Assembly (NCBI GenBank): GCA_021014325.1
Contig: JAJGQC010000046.1
Location: 47,713-111,712 of the forward strand
DNA: 64,000 nt
Direction of reading: 5' to 3'
Origin: Plazaster borealis
Taxonomy: Eukaryota; Echinodermata; Asteroidea; Forcipulatida; Labidiasteridae
The translations under genes were made by a program, and so were the position numbers. The notes below the pieces were generated by a model, which made no database searches, was not told the origin of the DNA, and was given only the letters and a program-made list of their open reading frames with translations. This document shows, piece after piece, positions 37,901 to 44,700 of this stretch. Numbering within the stretch: position 1 is the first letter of the stretch; every line of letters begins with the position of its first letter.

Positions 37901-39695
37901 ACATATTTTACTGTTGGGTGAATGTAAAACGTGAAATTTTAAACCAAAACAAAGTCGACTTGCCACTACAGTATAGTACAATGTAAGTATACTTTGTTAC
38001 CACGTTTAACATATTATTATTATTGTTATTATTATTATTATTACTTGTTATGTTTTACTTATGAAATAAGCAAACGGAAATTACTCATCTATTGTTTTGG
38101 TTTGTGTCACTCCTCAGAGCACTCCACAGTACTGGCCGGAGGATGACAGTATGAGCTTTGGGCCACTGACTGTCAAGTTGCTGAGTGTGGATCAACGCGA
38201 TGAGGACATGATCGTGCGACAATTCGGCATCATGTACCCACTTAGAAATGTCAGTATTTGTTGCAACATATAGTTATTTATAATTATTTAGTTTGTGTAC
38301 TTTTAAATTGAACAATATAAGAACAACCATTGGAAATTCTTTACAAAATGGTTATGTAAGACATTGTCTTTTAAAAAGTCATATTTCGGTTTGTTGGTTG
38401 TTTGGTATTTTTTCGTGGAAGGGGTGTATAGAAATATATAATAAAACCGGGGTTTCATCTGTGTATCTTCACCTAATGGTACTATTTATTCTGATCTAAT
38501 CTCGCACAAAAGTAATTATATATTTGTTGTTTTATTCCAGAACAATGAGGTGCAGACTGTATGCCACATCCAGTTTCTGCAGTGGCCCACAAAGAAGGAC
38601 ATCCCCAACTCCCCGTCTAGTCTCCTTAGATTGATTGAGACTGTCAACATGTGGACAGAGGATCATCCTAATGGGCCACTCACAGTCCACTGCATGTAAG
38701 TCTCATGTAACTTCCGCTTGTTTTTCATAAGGTGCTTGGCTAGTTGTAAATGTGAATGATTAAAGAAAGGCACTGTTGGTTAACAAGATGATTCAGTTTT
38801 ATTTTTCAAAATAGTATTTACCTAATTGTCGGTGGCCATGAAACATGACATTTTGTGCTAGAGTTTCTCATTTCATTGTTACTATATACATTGATTCTCT
38901 TATCAGTGATGGGGAGGGTTGCAGTGGGACATTCTGCGCCCTGATCACCCTCTTAGATTGCCTAGAGCAGGATGAGATCATTGACGTCTTCCAGGCAGTT
39001 AAGAAACTCCGGTCAACTCGAGCTGGAATGGTCAAAACATTGGTAAGAATATTCAAGTGGTCCCTTAAACACCAGAACAATTCCCTTGACTTAGCTGAGG
39101 AATATAAATAACTTGGTGCTTGTTTTTAAACCCACATCTTTCGCTCGACTGTATTGTTTTAGAGAGAGAAAGACTGATGTTGCGTTTGCAAAGAAGAACT
39201 TAAGTTGATTTAAGAACTAGATACAAATATATGATTTGTAGGGGTTTCTCCCATGATGAAATCAAAGTGTTAACTTTTGTTTCCATGTTTAATTAAACAG
39301 AGTCAAGAGTGGAACTAGATATAGAGCCCGACGGATGGCCTAAAAGAAACAAGTTTCTGTCGAAGAACTCTCCTCTGTAGCTTGAACGCACATGCATAAT
39401 ATATATAATCGTTCTATCATGTTATAATAATGTCCATTTTGACAAAAAATTATGTAACAAATGATACAAAAATACATCTGAAAATGTATGTTTGCCATGT
39501 AAAGACTGGAAGTCATGGGGGTAGTCTGTACGTCAAATGGTTTGGTTCTAATGCATTTTTCTGTTATCGTTAATTACCTATTAATTGTATTCTGTGGTTC
39601 CATTTCAGGCTCAGTACCAGCTGTGTTATCAAGTGGTCAAGTTGTATCTGGATATAGCCTCATCTTCAACCATCTATGAGAACGTGCACCGTTAA
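10820..39695 (+). CDS. Receptor-type tyrosine phosphatase with Tie-like EGF and FN3 ectodomain (5'-partial, 37 exons)
   Basis: Thirty-seven exons totalling 5,267 coding bases join in one frame to a TAA at 39693-39695, about 1,754 codons. Order: six EGF-type Cys modules, a short linker, about seven FN3 domains, one TM helix, a Ser/Lys-rich linker, PTP D1 and PTP D2. D1 has every catalytic landmark and should remove phosphate from Tyr on cytoplasmic substrates. D2 looks catalytically dead. The membrane-proximal [16 protein letters not shown] motif resembles R2B-type (kappa/mu) receptor phosphatases. EGF and complete FN3 exons are flanked by phase-1 introns, the usual sign of module shuffling. 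The start, signal peptide and any Ig domain lie upstream of the window. Weak points: the starts of exons 2 (12219), 16 (26639) and 33 (37216 or 37192), and the end of exon 15. Introns hold MITEs, SINEs and a 1.8-kb TIR element. Confidence 0.9.
11122..11496. mobile_element. TTAA-flanked MITE copy (intron 1)
   Basis: It starts TTAAAGGCACTGAACACGTTT and ends with the degenerate complement ATTACCAAACGTGTACG...CTTTAA. The interior matches the copies at 46752-47117 (inverted), 32947-33276 and 54504-54890, for example in CACCCTTGTTGTACAAATTT. It is non-coding. Confidence 0.75.
12219..12374 (+). CDS. Exon 2: Tie-signature Cys module
   Basis: The reading is [10 protein letters not shown] ... [18 protein letters not shown], then [11 protein letters not shown], ending at a GTACAC donor in phase 1. 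[20 protein letters not shown] is the most distinctive part of the Tie1/Tie2 EGF region in my knowledge of those proteins. The acceptor is uncertain: AG at 12214-12215 or 12217-12218 both keep the frame, and both have a poor pyrimidine tract. The 3' half of the exon is secure and the 5' edge is not. Confidence 0.72.
12459..13540 (-). mobile_element. tRNA-derived SINE (split by a TIR element)
   Basis: The SINE tail (AAT)n and body lie at 12459-12613. The tRNA-like head resumes at 13336-13540 after an inserted TIR element. The tail is on the left, so the element reads on the minus strand. The head matches the intact copy at 26079-26420, including the complement of a box B (GGGACTCGAACCC) and of the TGGCCGAGCGG box A. 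Confidence 0.8.
12614..13335. mobile_element. 722-bp TIR element nested in the SINE
   Basis: The left end TTTTCGTCAACAATTTCACG and the inverted right end (TTTTCGTCAGCATTTTCACG in complement) agree except for two bases, and continue with AAGTGC. Internal copies of TTTTTGGCACTTCGTGAAAA occur in both orientations. It has no transposase frame and is probably a non-autonomous DNA transposon. I could not fix the target-site duplication. Confidence 0.75.
13541..15583. other. Intron 2 remainder, low-complexity patches
   Basis: It holds a long T-rich run (14214-14278), G and C runs near 14758-14790, and no exon I can support. A CMNGGPC-like reading at 15185-15205 is probably chance (see the rejected list). 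Confidence 0.5.
15584..15715 (+). CDS. Exon 3: EGF-like module (8-Cys, MEGF/Tie type)
   Basis: 132 bp, phase 1 to 1, with acceptor CACTATTTCAG and donor GTAAAG. It reads [23 protein letters not shown], then [13 protein letters not shown]. The eight-Cys spacing with G-x-[YF]-G-x-x-C at the start and G-Y-x-G-x-x-C at the end is that of the EGF/laminin-like repeats in Tie, MEGF and scavenger-type receptors. It is probably a ligand-binding or spacer module. Confidence 0.9.
15803..15937 (+). CDS. Exon 4: EGF-like module
   Basis: 135 bp, phase 1 to 1, after CCAACTTGTTAG and before GTATGG. It reads [38 protein letters not shown]. It is very close to exons 3 and 5, and all three sit within 600 bp with short introns, so they look like recent tandem exon duplications. 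Confidence 0.92.
16030..16161 (+). CDS. Exon 5: EGF-like module
   Basis: 132 bp, phase 1 to 1, with acceptor CCTACTTTTCAG and donor GTATGC. It reads [38 protein letters not shown]. All eight Cys are kept. It is the third member of the exon 3-5 duplicated set. Confidence 0.92.
17046..17183 (+). CDS. Exon 6: EGF-like module
   Basis: 138 bp, phase 1 to 1, after GTTTCAG and before GTATGA. It reads [38 protein letters not shown]. It has the same layout as exons 3-5 but is more diverged, and lies 0.9 kb further on. Confidence 0.9.
17472..17528 (+). CDS. Exon 7: short Cys-containing linker
   Basis: A 57-bp exon, phase 1 to 1, after TTCTTCAACAG and before GTACGT. It reads [19 protein letters not shown], with three Cys and one N-glycosylation sequon (NTT). 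It joins the EGF block to the FN3 block. Both borders and the phase fit, but the exon is too short for family recognition. Confidence 0.7.
   Translation: MNVFTLEIDHRAIRLAHY
17727..17896 (+). pseudogene. Truncated duplicate of the first FN3 exon
   Basis: The acceptor (ATTGGTTTCAG), upstream intron bases and about 165 coding bases closely match exon 8. An in-frame TAA follows at 17894-17896, and no donor or second half of the FN3 fold follows. Use of this exon would end the protein inside the first FN3 domain. It is most simply a partial tandem duplication, normally skipped. Confidence 0.75.
18017..18310 (+). CDS. Exon 8: FN3 domain 1
   Basis: 294 bp, phase 1 to 1, a complete FN3 domain in one exon. 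It has the strand-B Trp in [21 protein letters not shown] for strand C, and the [17 protein letters not shown] strand-F pattern with its Tyr. It contains N-glycosylation sequons such as NLS. The typical Tyr-x-x-x-Val spacing and about 98-residue length fit the family. Confidence 0.9.
18376..18860. mobile_element. TTAA-type MITE copy (family B), intron 8
   Basis: It begins TTAAAGGCATCGTACACG and shares its interior (GTAATGCATTATGAGAAACTT and CAGATTATTCTTCCTGCGTGG) with the copies at 26891-27295 and 50151-50540. The right end is degraded, so the end position is approximate. Confidence 0.6.
19075..19359 (+). CDS. Exon 9: FN3 domain 2
   Basis: 285 bp, phase 1 to 1, after TTGCCTTCCGATAG and before GTATGT. 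It has [12 protein letters not shown] (strand B Trp), [10 protein letters not shown], and [19 protein letters not shown], the FN3 strand-F/G signature. A complete one-exon FN3 domain with several N-glycosylation sequons (NIT, NVT). Confidence 0.9.
19759..20542 (+). CDS. Exons 10-11: FN3 domain 3
   Basis: Exon 10 is 19759-19891 (phase 1 to 2) and exon 11 is 20367-20542 (phase 2 to 1). Together they encode one FN3 domain of about 103 residues: [18 protein letters not shown] in the first half and [18 protein letters not shown] in the second. A single internal intron splits the domain, unlike FN3 domains 1, 2 and 4. Confidence 0.88.
20838..21125 (+). CDS. Exon 12: FN3 domain 4
   Basis: 288 bp, phase 1 to 1, after TTGTTCATAG and before GTAAGT. 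It starts [17 protein letters not shown], typical FN3 linker wording, then [20 protein letters not shown] and [19 protein letters not shown] complete FN3 domain. Confidence 0.92.
21636..24958 (+). CDS. Exons 13-14: FN3 domain 5 (split by a 3-kb intron)
   Basis: Exon 13 is 21636-21874 (phase 1 to 0), with [19 protein letters not shown] and [12 protein letters not shown]. Exon 14 is 24889-24958 (phase 0 to 1), with [18 protein letters not shown], the final FN3 strands and a WS-type motif. The donor after SYSVQ is GTAATA and is repeated twice more inside the intron. The exon 14 donor, GGAG then GTTACA, is weak but keeps phase. Confidence 0.88.
21863..22388 (+). repeat. Tandem triplication of the exon 13/intron 13 border (~188 bp)
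   Basis: Copies begin at 21863, 22051 and 22239, and each carries ACTCAGTCCAGGTAATACTG, which is the last exon bases plus the donor. The third copy is cut at 22388 by a TIR transposon and resumes at 24189 up to about 24225. Copies are nearly identical, so the event is recent. Confidence 0.9.
22389..24188. mobile_element. 1.8-kb TIR DNA transposon, non-autonomous
   Basis: Ends are CCCAGATAGCAAATACATGT on the left and, inverted on the right, CCCAGATAGCAAGAACATGT, then TGGGCC on both. The element interrupts the third tandem copy, and the bases AG occur on both sides, so the site duplication is probably AG (2 bp). The interior is rich in TTGGGCCAACGTTGGCCC motifs. At 23340-24010 it has about 150-bp subrepeats (TAGTGCGCCACTATAGGGCC ...). 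I see no transposase. The superfamily is not assigned. Confidence 0.85.
25606..26848 (+). CDS. Exons 15-16: FN3 domain 6
   Basis: Exon 15 is 25606-25716 or -25712, with [35 protein letters not shown]. Exon 16 is taken as 26639-26848, with [37 protein letters not shown]. The frame of exon 16 is certain from its FN3 strands and its phase-1 donor at GTAAAT. Its start must lie after an in-frame TGA at 26635. AG at 26637-26638 fits if exon 15 uses the donor at 25717. The obvious acceptors at 26602-26603 and 26630-26632 give the wrong frame. Confidence 0.7.
26079..26420 (-). mobile_element. Intact tRNA-Leu-like SINE (intron 15)
   Basis: On the minus strand it starts GGTGTCGTGGCCGAGCGG and carries box B GGGTTCGAATCCC. 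An anticodon-arm-like stem closes a TTCAAGC loop (CAA, hence Leu-like). A unique body follows, with the 3' tail (ATT)n at 26079-26104. Its head folds much like a tRNA with a long variable arm. RNA polymerase III promoter boxes are present. Confidence 0.85.
26891..27295. mobile_element. TTAA-flanked MITE (family B), intron 16
   Basis: TTAAAGGGTATGTATACGTT at the left and its complement AACGTATACAATCCCTTTAA at the right. The full-length interior is shared with 50151-50540. TTAA at both ends fits a piggyBac- or Kolobok-type target duplication. Confidence 0.82.
27406..28672 (+). CDS. Exons 17-19: membrane-proximal FN3-like region of RPTP type
   Basis: Exon 17 (27406-27505, phase 1 to 2) has [15 protein letters not shown]. 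Exon 18 (28105-28360, phase 2 to 0) has YQIGVRDIS, a dibasic SKRS, YVAAEL, then [16 protein letters not shown] and [14 protein letters not shown]. Exon 19 (28630-28672, phase 0 to 1) has [14 protein letters not shown]. The AEL ... VGDNKTY ... WNPPL series is that of the last extracellular segment in R2B-type receptor phosphatases. The dibasic SKRS could be a protease site, as in that family, but it is not a full furin consensus. Confidence 0.85.
28504..28590. repeat. TTC/TTA microsatellite in intron 18
   Basis: It is a (TTC)n run passing into (TTA)n just before exon 19. In one frame it spells a false hydrophobic helix and in another a Phe/Ser/Tyr run. Neither belongs to the joined reading frame. 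Confidence 0.85.
29289..30779 (+). CDS. Exons 20-21: transmembrane helix and stop-transfer
   Basis: Exon 20 (29289-29391, phase 1 to 2) has an acidic DGDYSEPK lead, then about 22 hydrophobic residues ([20 protein letters not shown]). Exon 21 (30700-30779, phase 2 to 1) begins with basic RKWKEGK, a stop-transfer signal, so the C-terminal part is cytoplasmic. It is the only convincing TM helix in the joined frame. Confidence 0.92.
29489..29918. mobile_element. TIR element in intron 20
   Basis: The left end AAGTGAGGTTTGCGGAG and the inverted right end (AAGTGAGTTTTGCGGAG in complement) match. Inner arms TGAGCTGTGGTGGTTCT also match in inverted form. A related fragment (GTGAGCTGTGGTGGTTCCG) lies near 46596. 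It is non-coding. Confidence 0.7.
30316..30442. repeat. 127-bp foldback element, intron 20
   Basis: Arms AATAAGCCTTTTTGAGATAT / GGCGGAC at 30316-30342 and their complement at 30417-30442 pair with one mismatch. A second inner pair, GGTTTGGGT and ACCCAAACC, extends the stem. It could fold as a long hairpin in the nascent RNA. Confidence 0.7.
31011..31333 (+). CDS. Exon 22: cytoplasmic linker leading into PTP D1
   Basis: 323 bp, phase 1 to 0. About 85 residues are rich in Ser, Lys, Pro and Gly ([35 protein letters not shown]) and are probably disordered. They lead into [17 protein letters not shown], the helical lead-in of receptor PTP domains, ending FQQDFE. The linker is longer and more basic than I expect for the juxtamembrane of R2B phosphatases. 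Confidence 0.9.
31894..35848 (+). CDS. Exons 23-30: PTP domain D1 (catalytic)
   Basis: Exons: 31894-31981, 32823-32899, 33335-33371, 33969-34066, 34776-34895, 35123-35280, 35406-35541 and 35699-35848. All have GT-AG borders and consistent phases. Landmarks: substrate-recognition loop NRYKNISA then [44 protein letters not shown] loop [11 protein letters not shown]; the P-loop [12 protein letters not shown] with catalytic Cys and Arg, split by intron 28 after HC; and the Q-loop MVQT. Every residue needed for Tyr phosphatase activity is present. It ends in a basic [10 protein letters not shown] linker to D2. Confidence 0.95.
32947..33276. mobile_element. TTAA-type MITE (family A), intron 24
   Basis: TTAAAGGCACTGGACACGTT at the left and the complement AACGTGTCCAGTGCCTT at the right. 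An internal (AAT)n run lies at 32973-33008. It is the same family as 11122-11496. Confidence 0.78.
36196..39695 (+). CDS. Exons 31-37: PTP domain D2 (pseudophosphatase) and C-terminus
   Basis: Exons: 36196-36295, 36972-37048, 37216-37332 (or from 37192), 38118-38249, 38541-38695, 38907-39042 and 39609-39695. The order matches D1: [50 protein letters not shown], then [10 protein letters not shown] with Thr for the WPD Asp. The P-loop is [12 protein letters not shown], with Cys where the catalytic Arg should be, and the Q-loop is MVKT. D2 should therefore not hydrolyse phosphotyrosine. In this family such domains regulate D1 or bind partners. The tail ends IYENVHR, a potential SH2 docking site. 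Confidence 0.93.
37363..37716. mobile_element. TTAA-flanked MITE, intron 33
   Basis: TTAAAGGCCTTGTACACTAT at the left and the complement of the right end AAAGTGTACAATACCTTTAA. It has the same terminal design as families A and B, but the interior differs (ACGCGCGATAAAAACTCGATG). Confidence 0.75.
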
Positions 39696-40347
39696 AGGGG
39701 CACACTGGATACCTTCAACTCTCAAAATGTGCTGTTTTGAATTGCTTTAGTGCTTTTCAATAGTTGTTCATGTACACACAAAAGTTTGTAATTAGTCAAG
39801 TATATAGTGATTCAAAAACATAAATGTTGCCTCTTGAAATATAAACAGCGGAATATACGGTCAAACATTTCGTTCCGTCATGAAATTACACAAAAAACAC
39901 ACAATTTCAAGGGTTATTTATGTGAATCATTATATTCTACTTTTAAAATGTCTTTCCAACCATATTCATTTAAAAACAAACGCTTTATATAGCCCAAAGC
40001 GCCCAATCAGAAGAGGAAGGCAATCACAACCTCCCTTTGATCATAGTCCGAAATGTTTGTTCAGATAATGTTGAGGAGGTTACAGTATTTACATGATTAC
40101 TTGAGAACGATTAAAATGTGGTTTGTGTAAATACAAGTTAAAGGGTCATGTCCCCCATGAATGACTTTACAATAACCGTGGCAATATTTCATGAATACGG
40201 AATTGGATATTGCCCTAAAGGGCCAGTCCATTGCCCCTATATCGAAAAAAAAACAAAATAGCTGTGCAAGTGCAGAAATGTCTCTAAGTCAACGGTATGC
40301 AATGTTAATTTGATATGCTTAAATGTTAAGTAAAAGTTATAAGCGGA

Positions 40348-40488
40348 AATAAAAACACAGAAAAAAGTAAATTATTTTACTGAAAATTAAGATTACAACT
40401 TTGTCACAAACCTCTTCTTTGTTCATGACAACTAAAGGACGCATCATAAAGACTAGCACTGTAGTTCTGTTTTAGAAGAGGGAATAAA
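40348..40488 (+). terminator. Candidate poly(A) signals of the phosphatase gene
   Basis: AATAAA occurs at 40348-40353 and 40483-40488, about 650 and 790 bases after the stop. Another is at 40972-40977. The 3' UTR is AT-rich and otherwise plain. Which one is used cannot be told from sequence alone. Confidence 0.35.
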
Positions 40489-41071
40489 ACTGGGTGTGGA
40501 AAAACCAAAGAAGGAAACGTAAGCCAATTCAAAGTGGGATTCTAATCGGAATCTTTAGATAAATGATATTGCAAGAATGGCACTACGTCAACCTGACACT
40601 TAAAAAGAGCGCTAGTAAGGATGTGAAAGGAGGGAAGTTAGGACATAGCAAAATAGGAGGGGGAAGATGACATAATTTGTAAGGTGACTTAAATTTATAA
40701 TAGTGGACATGATATACTTGCATGACAAAATTTGATTCATACTTGCTTTAAGACATGTTTAATCATTCATATTACGCATACGCATTGAGTTAATTCACAT
40801 GTAAAGCATTTTACTAAGCTTTAAGTGTTGGGTTTTTAGTTTATATCGTCTATTTTCACTACCGGTACTTCATTGATGTTTGTTTCTTTGATGGTTTGTT
40901 TTGTTTTTGTTGTTGTTTTTTCTCATTTTTGTTTTTGTTTTTTTTGAAAACGAGTGATACTGGACAGTGCAAATAAAGTTCGTCAATCGGATAGCCATGG
41001 CTAGAAAGACGTTACAGGGGGGGGGGGGGGCTGATTGGTTTAATGGGAGGATAGAGACGGATGATTTACAA

Positions 41072-41734
41072 ATAGACTGTGCAAGTCTCGCGCGTATCGG
41101 AACGAGGAAACACGTTAAAAGAAGAAATCAAAGCTATATTTTAAATTATATCACAGAAAAAATCTGAACAACAAAAATAATCATTACAATTTTTATAAAA
41201 TCACTTTTGGCTTTTATAAATGATACACGAATAATTTGTTAATTATTATTGAAATAAAATTTAAAATCTGGGACAAGGATGCTTATTTGATCTTAACTTT
41301 TTAGAAACCACTTTTGTAAATCCACGCCCGAATAATGTGCAATTACTAAAAGCACGGGCGTAAAATTGATGTGTGACGCAGTACATATAGGACACTGACG
41401 CCTCAAGGAACATAGACTGCAATGAAAAGGCTTATCACACATCAAAAACAGTTAGCGTATACAGAAGTTTTGTGATCGGAGGTGGGCACATAATTCTTGA
41501 CTTTTTTTGCAGTAGCCGGAAGCTGAGGTCAAGTTTAATTATCTGGTTTTCTTCGTAATATTGTTGAATTAATTTTACTTTCATATTGTGTATCACTGAG
41601 TAATGTATTCCCAACATCATATACAATTTTCATGATCATAAACTACGTTAAACTAAAATAATTGACGAAACAAAATTTCGCCAATACGTAAAACTCCATA
41701 TTGTTTGAATACGCCCGAGACTTGCACAGTCTAT
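41072..41734. mobile_element. 663-bp TIR element
   Basis: ATAGACTGTGCAAGTCTCG then CGCGTA at the left is mirrored by the complement of TACGCCCGAGACTTGCACAG at the right, with one mismatch over 25 bases. There is no coding frame. The site duplication was not resolved. Confidence 0.75.
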
Positions 41735-44700
41735 AGTGTATTAGCAATACTCCCACGAAACCGTCTGGTACATAGTTATTTGCTTTTTATGGTACTCATG
41801 TTTAATTACTAATTACTTACACAGATGACTTAAGATTATTGTAACAGAGCATTTACTCAGCTGTTAATTCTTGGGGTTTTCCTCCATTCTCTAATTGACG
41901 GTTTATTCAGTTATTTTGGTATTTTGAATTGGCGTGATAACATGCGTGTTATTTTCCAAGATTGTTCACGGCTCAAAAGACACTTCAGACAATTATTGAT
42001 AGAAAAGGTAGAACAATTGTTTTTTTATCACACAATCATCTTATCCCATCAATTAAGTCGTTGAATGTTGAAGTTTCCAAAAATATTTATTCAACAATGT
42101 TATGTTTCTTTATGATTTACTAGTTCATACTAATCAGATGATGCGTAGATTAATTTCACGATATACTTGATTAACTGGTATTTTATTATATGCTACCTTT
42201 AAAACAACGAATGGAAAAGACAATTTCGGGATCACCAACGGCGGTAGGTTCTCGTAACGATTGGGAAGTAAAGTGGAGTTTGTATGCCAAGCATTCCAAC
42301 AGAATCAAAAACCTGTACTAATTGTAATATAACATTTCCCGTTGTTGGGGGTTTTCTGGAATTTTCTTTTGTTCGCTATTTTGGTTGTAAGGGTATGCAT
42401 AAAATATAGTTACGTTTTAATTAAACTATCAAAACGCCTAATGCCAATTGGAATTACAAAAGTATGTACATTTTTCTGTTTAAAATGCAAATTATTCATG
42501 AAACGGGCGCCATTTTGTCATCCCAATCCTGCCTCAATCAGCTCTTTCAGAAGGGCGTGCATCATTGGACCACCTCCAATGAGGAGTATTATGTATTGCA
42601 ATATGCAATATCCGTCGCATAATTTTCAGACTACTCTGAAACCCTGCGAGCTTAATGGTACCAGATTACACTACATTATTCATCTACAGGGCGCTGCTGT
42701 TACCGACAGTTAAATGGAAAAGGCGCTGTTTGCACTAATCAAAAACATGTTGTTTTTTTTACTTTTGAAGTTACTTTCTCTTTTGAGGGTCATTAAAAAC
42801 ATTTAAATACAAGTGCAAACAAATTATATATCTCTGGATGTTAGGTTTTTGGGGTTTTTAATACAGAATATATCCTGCTTGGATATGTAAGTAAAGGCAT
42901 TGGTTGACTTATTCGTATAGCTGAACAGGCTGAAAATTGTCCTGTCTGTTTAAAATATTTTAGTATAAAAATTATTAGTAACTAATTAGTGATATTTAGA
43001 GGACAGCTACAGCTACAGCTATGGTGCCGGTTTGCAGCGATGAATGAGCTGAGTAGGAACAAGAGTGAACAACTTCTCAGTCACCATTGAGAAACCAGAC
43101 AAAAGCAATCATTAGCAATAATTGGCTAAGGATAGTGTTTCTGATCACAGATCTTTAACTAAGCTGTGTACTTTGTAGCTATATACAAACAGGTCTCAAC
43201 ACCACTGCTTACCTAGCATAATATGCAACTTCTTTAAAACCAATAACTGTTTTGTTAAGTTATTGTTAAACACTTGATTACATTCCAGGAAGCAGAATTT
43301 AGTTTATGCAGTCTAAAACTTCAAATCCGGTTTTTAAGAGTAGTTTTATATTTTGACTAATAGATTTAAGAATATCTCGTACTGTTAATATTGTATCGGA
43401 CCATATGCAGTTTAATCGATACACCTAATAAACATTTATCAAATGAGCTTATATTACTGATTCGTGTACTTGTTATTGTGGTCGTCTGTATCAATGCTGT
43501 GCGTGATGCGGACATGCACGTTGGGTTTATTGTGCTCTTTTGTTGTCCCTCTAAATCAATTTGCTTCATTTAACCGTCTCATCATATTCTGAATGTTTTG
43601 CCGATCCCTGCATACAAATTTCGCAGAACATCTACATTTATGCGAATCAAGATATTGTGTCATTTCAATTTGTGGCTTCACAAACGAGACCAAATGGCTC
43701 AAAGGCAAAAAAATTAAAGTTAAACATTGTTATTAAAAAGAAAATATTAACTTCAAAATAAATTGTCATTTGGCCATGTTTAGGAGGGAGGGTCTACGTA
43801 AACGAAACCAACATGATTCAAAATTGATGAAGACATCCTTAATAGCATGCATCAGAAAGATGGTAATCTGTGTTAGTCAATAGAGCATGTTTCACAACGT
43901 AGGCCTACTAGCCACAATACCTTTAGGCCTACTTGTCGTGTTCATAAAAGCTGTTACAACAATATCAATAATGAATATTCATTCTCTTAACCGAACAGGA
44001 TTGGACCAATCTATTTAATTGCAATCTCAATTTGGTTAGTTTATTACCTTCGGTGATTTGGATGGGAGGTGGATGGCATGATAAAGGTTGATTTAACCAC
44101 AAACTAATACACCATAAGAAGTCAAACTAACTTAACCTTTAGATATTACCATGCTTTCATGAACTAGAATGGGAATTGTTAAGAATATTGCTGTTCGTGT
44201 GTGGAAACAGTGTTGGTAAATCAACAGTTGGTGAATCCTCTTTTAAAGTAGCAATCTTACGAAAACTGCAAATTTATAGCGCAAAAATAGATTTTGTTAT
44301 TACTTTGGACACTATCAAAACAACGTTATATGTACATAGATATAATATTAAAACAAAAGCTGCACAGGAAAAAGAAAATAATCAAAATTTAGTTTAAATA
44401 GCTGCATTGCAGGACAAAGCAATTGCCTGGGTTTAATTAAGGCTATACCTGTATCTTTTAAAGTTAAACCAGTGTTTTGAATTTCAGCATTGTTTAATAA
44501 GGTGGATCTGAATGTTCATCATATTGTAAACAAATACAACATCATTTTTCAGTAAGTCTCCACTATAGCCAAGATTCTGATGTTTCTTTACAGCCACCAC
44601 AGCAAATAACAAACTAAAAACTGCTCTAGATTGCTATTGTATTATACTGTAAAAGCAAAGTAAAACAGTCTCTGGTATAAGATCCGGGTTGTCCTGAAAA

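Noticed and set aside
42342..42713. 123-codon frame as a membrane protein gene
   Set aside because: It has no domain, no splice context and a biased Phe/Cys/Ile content expected of AT-rich DNA.
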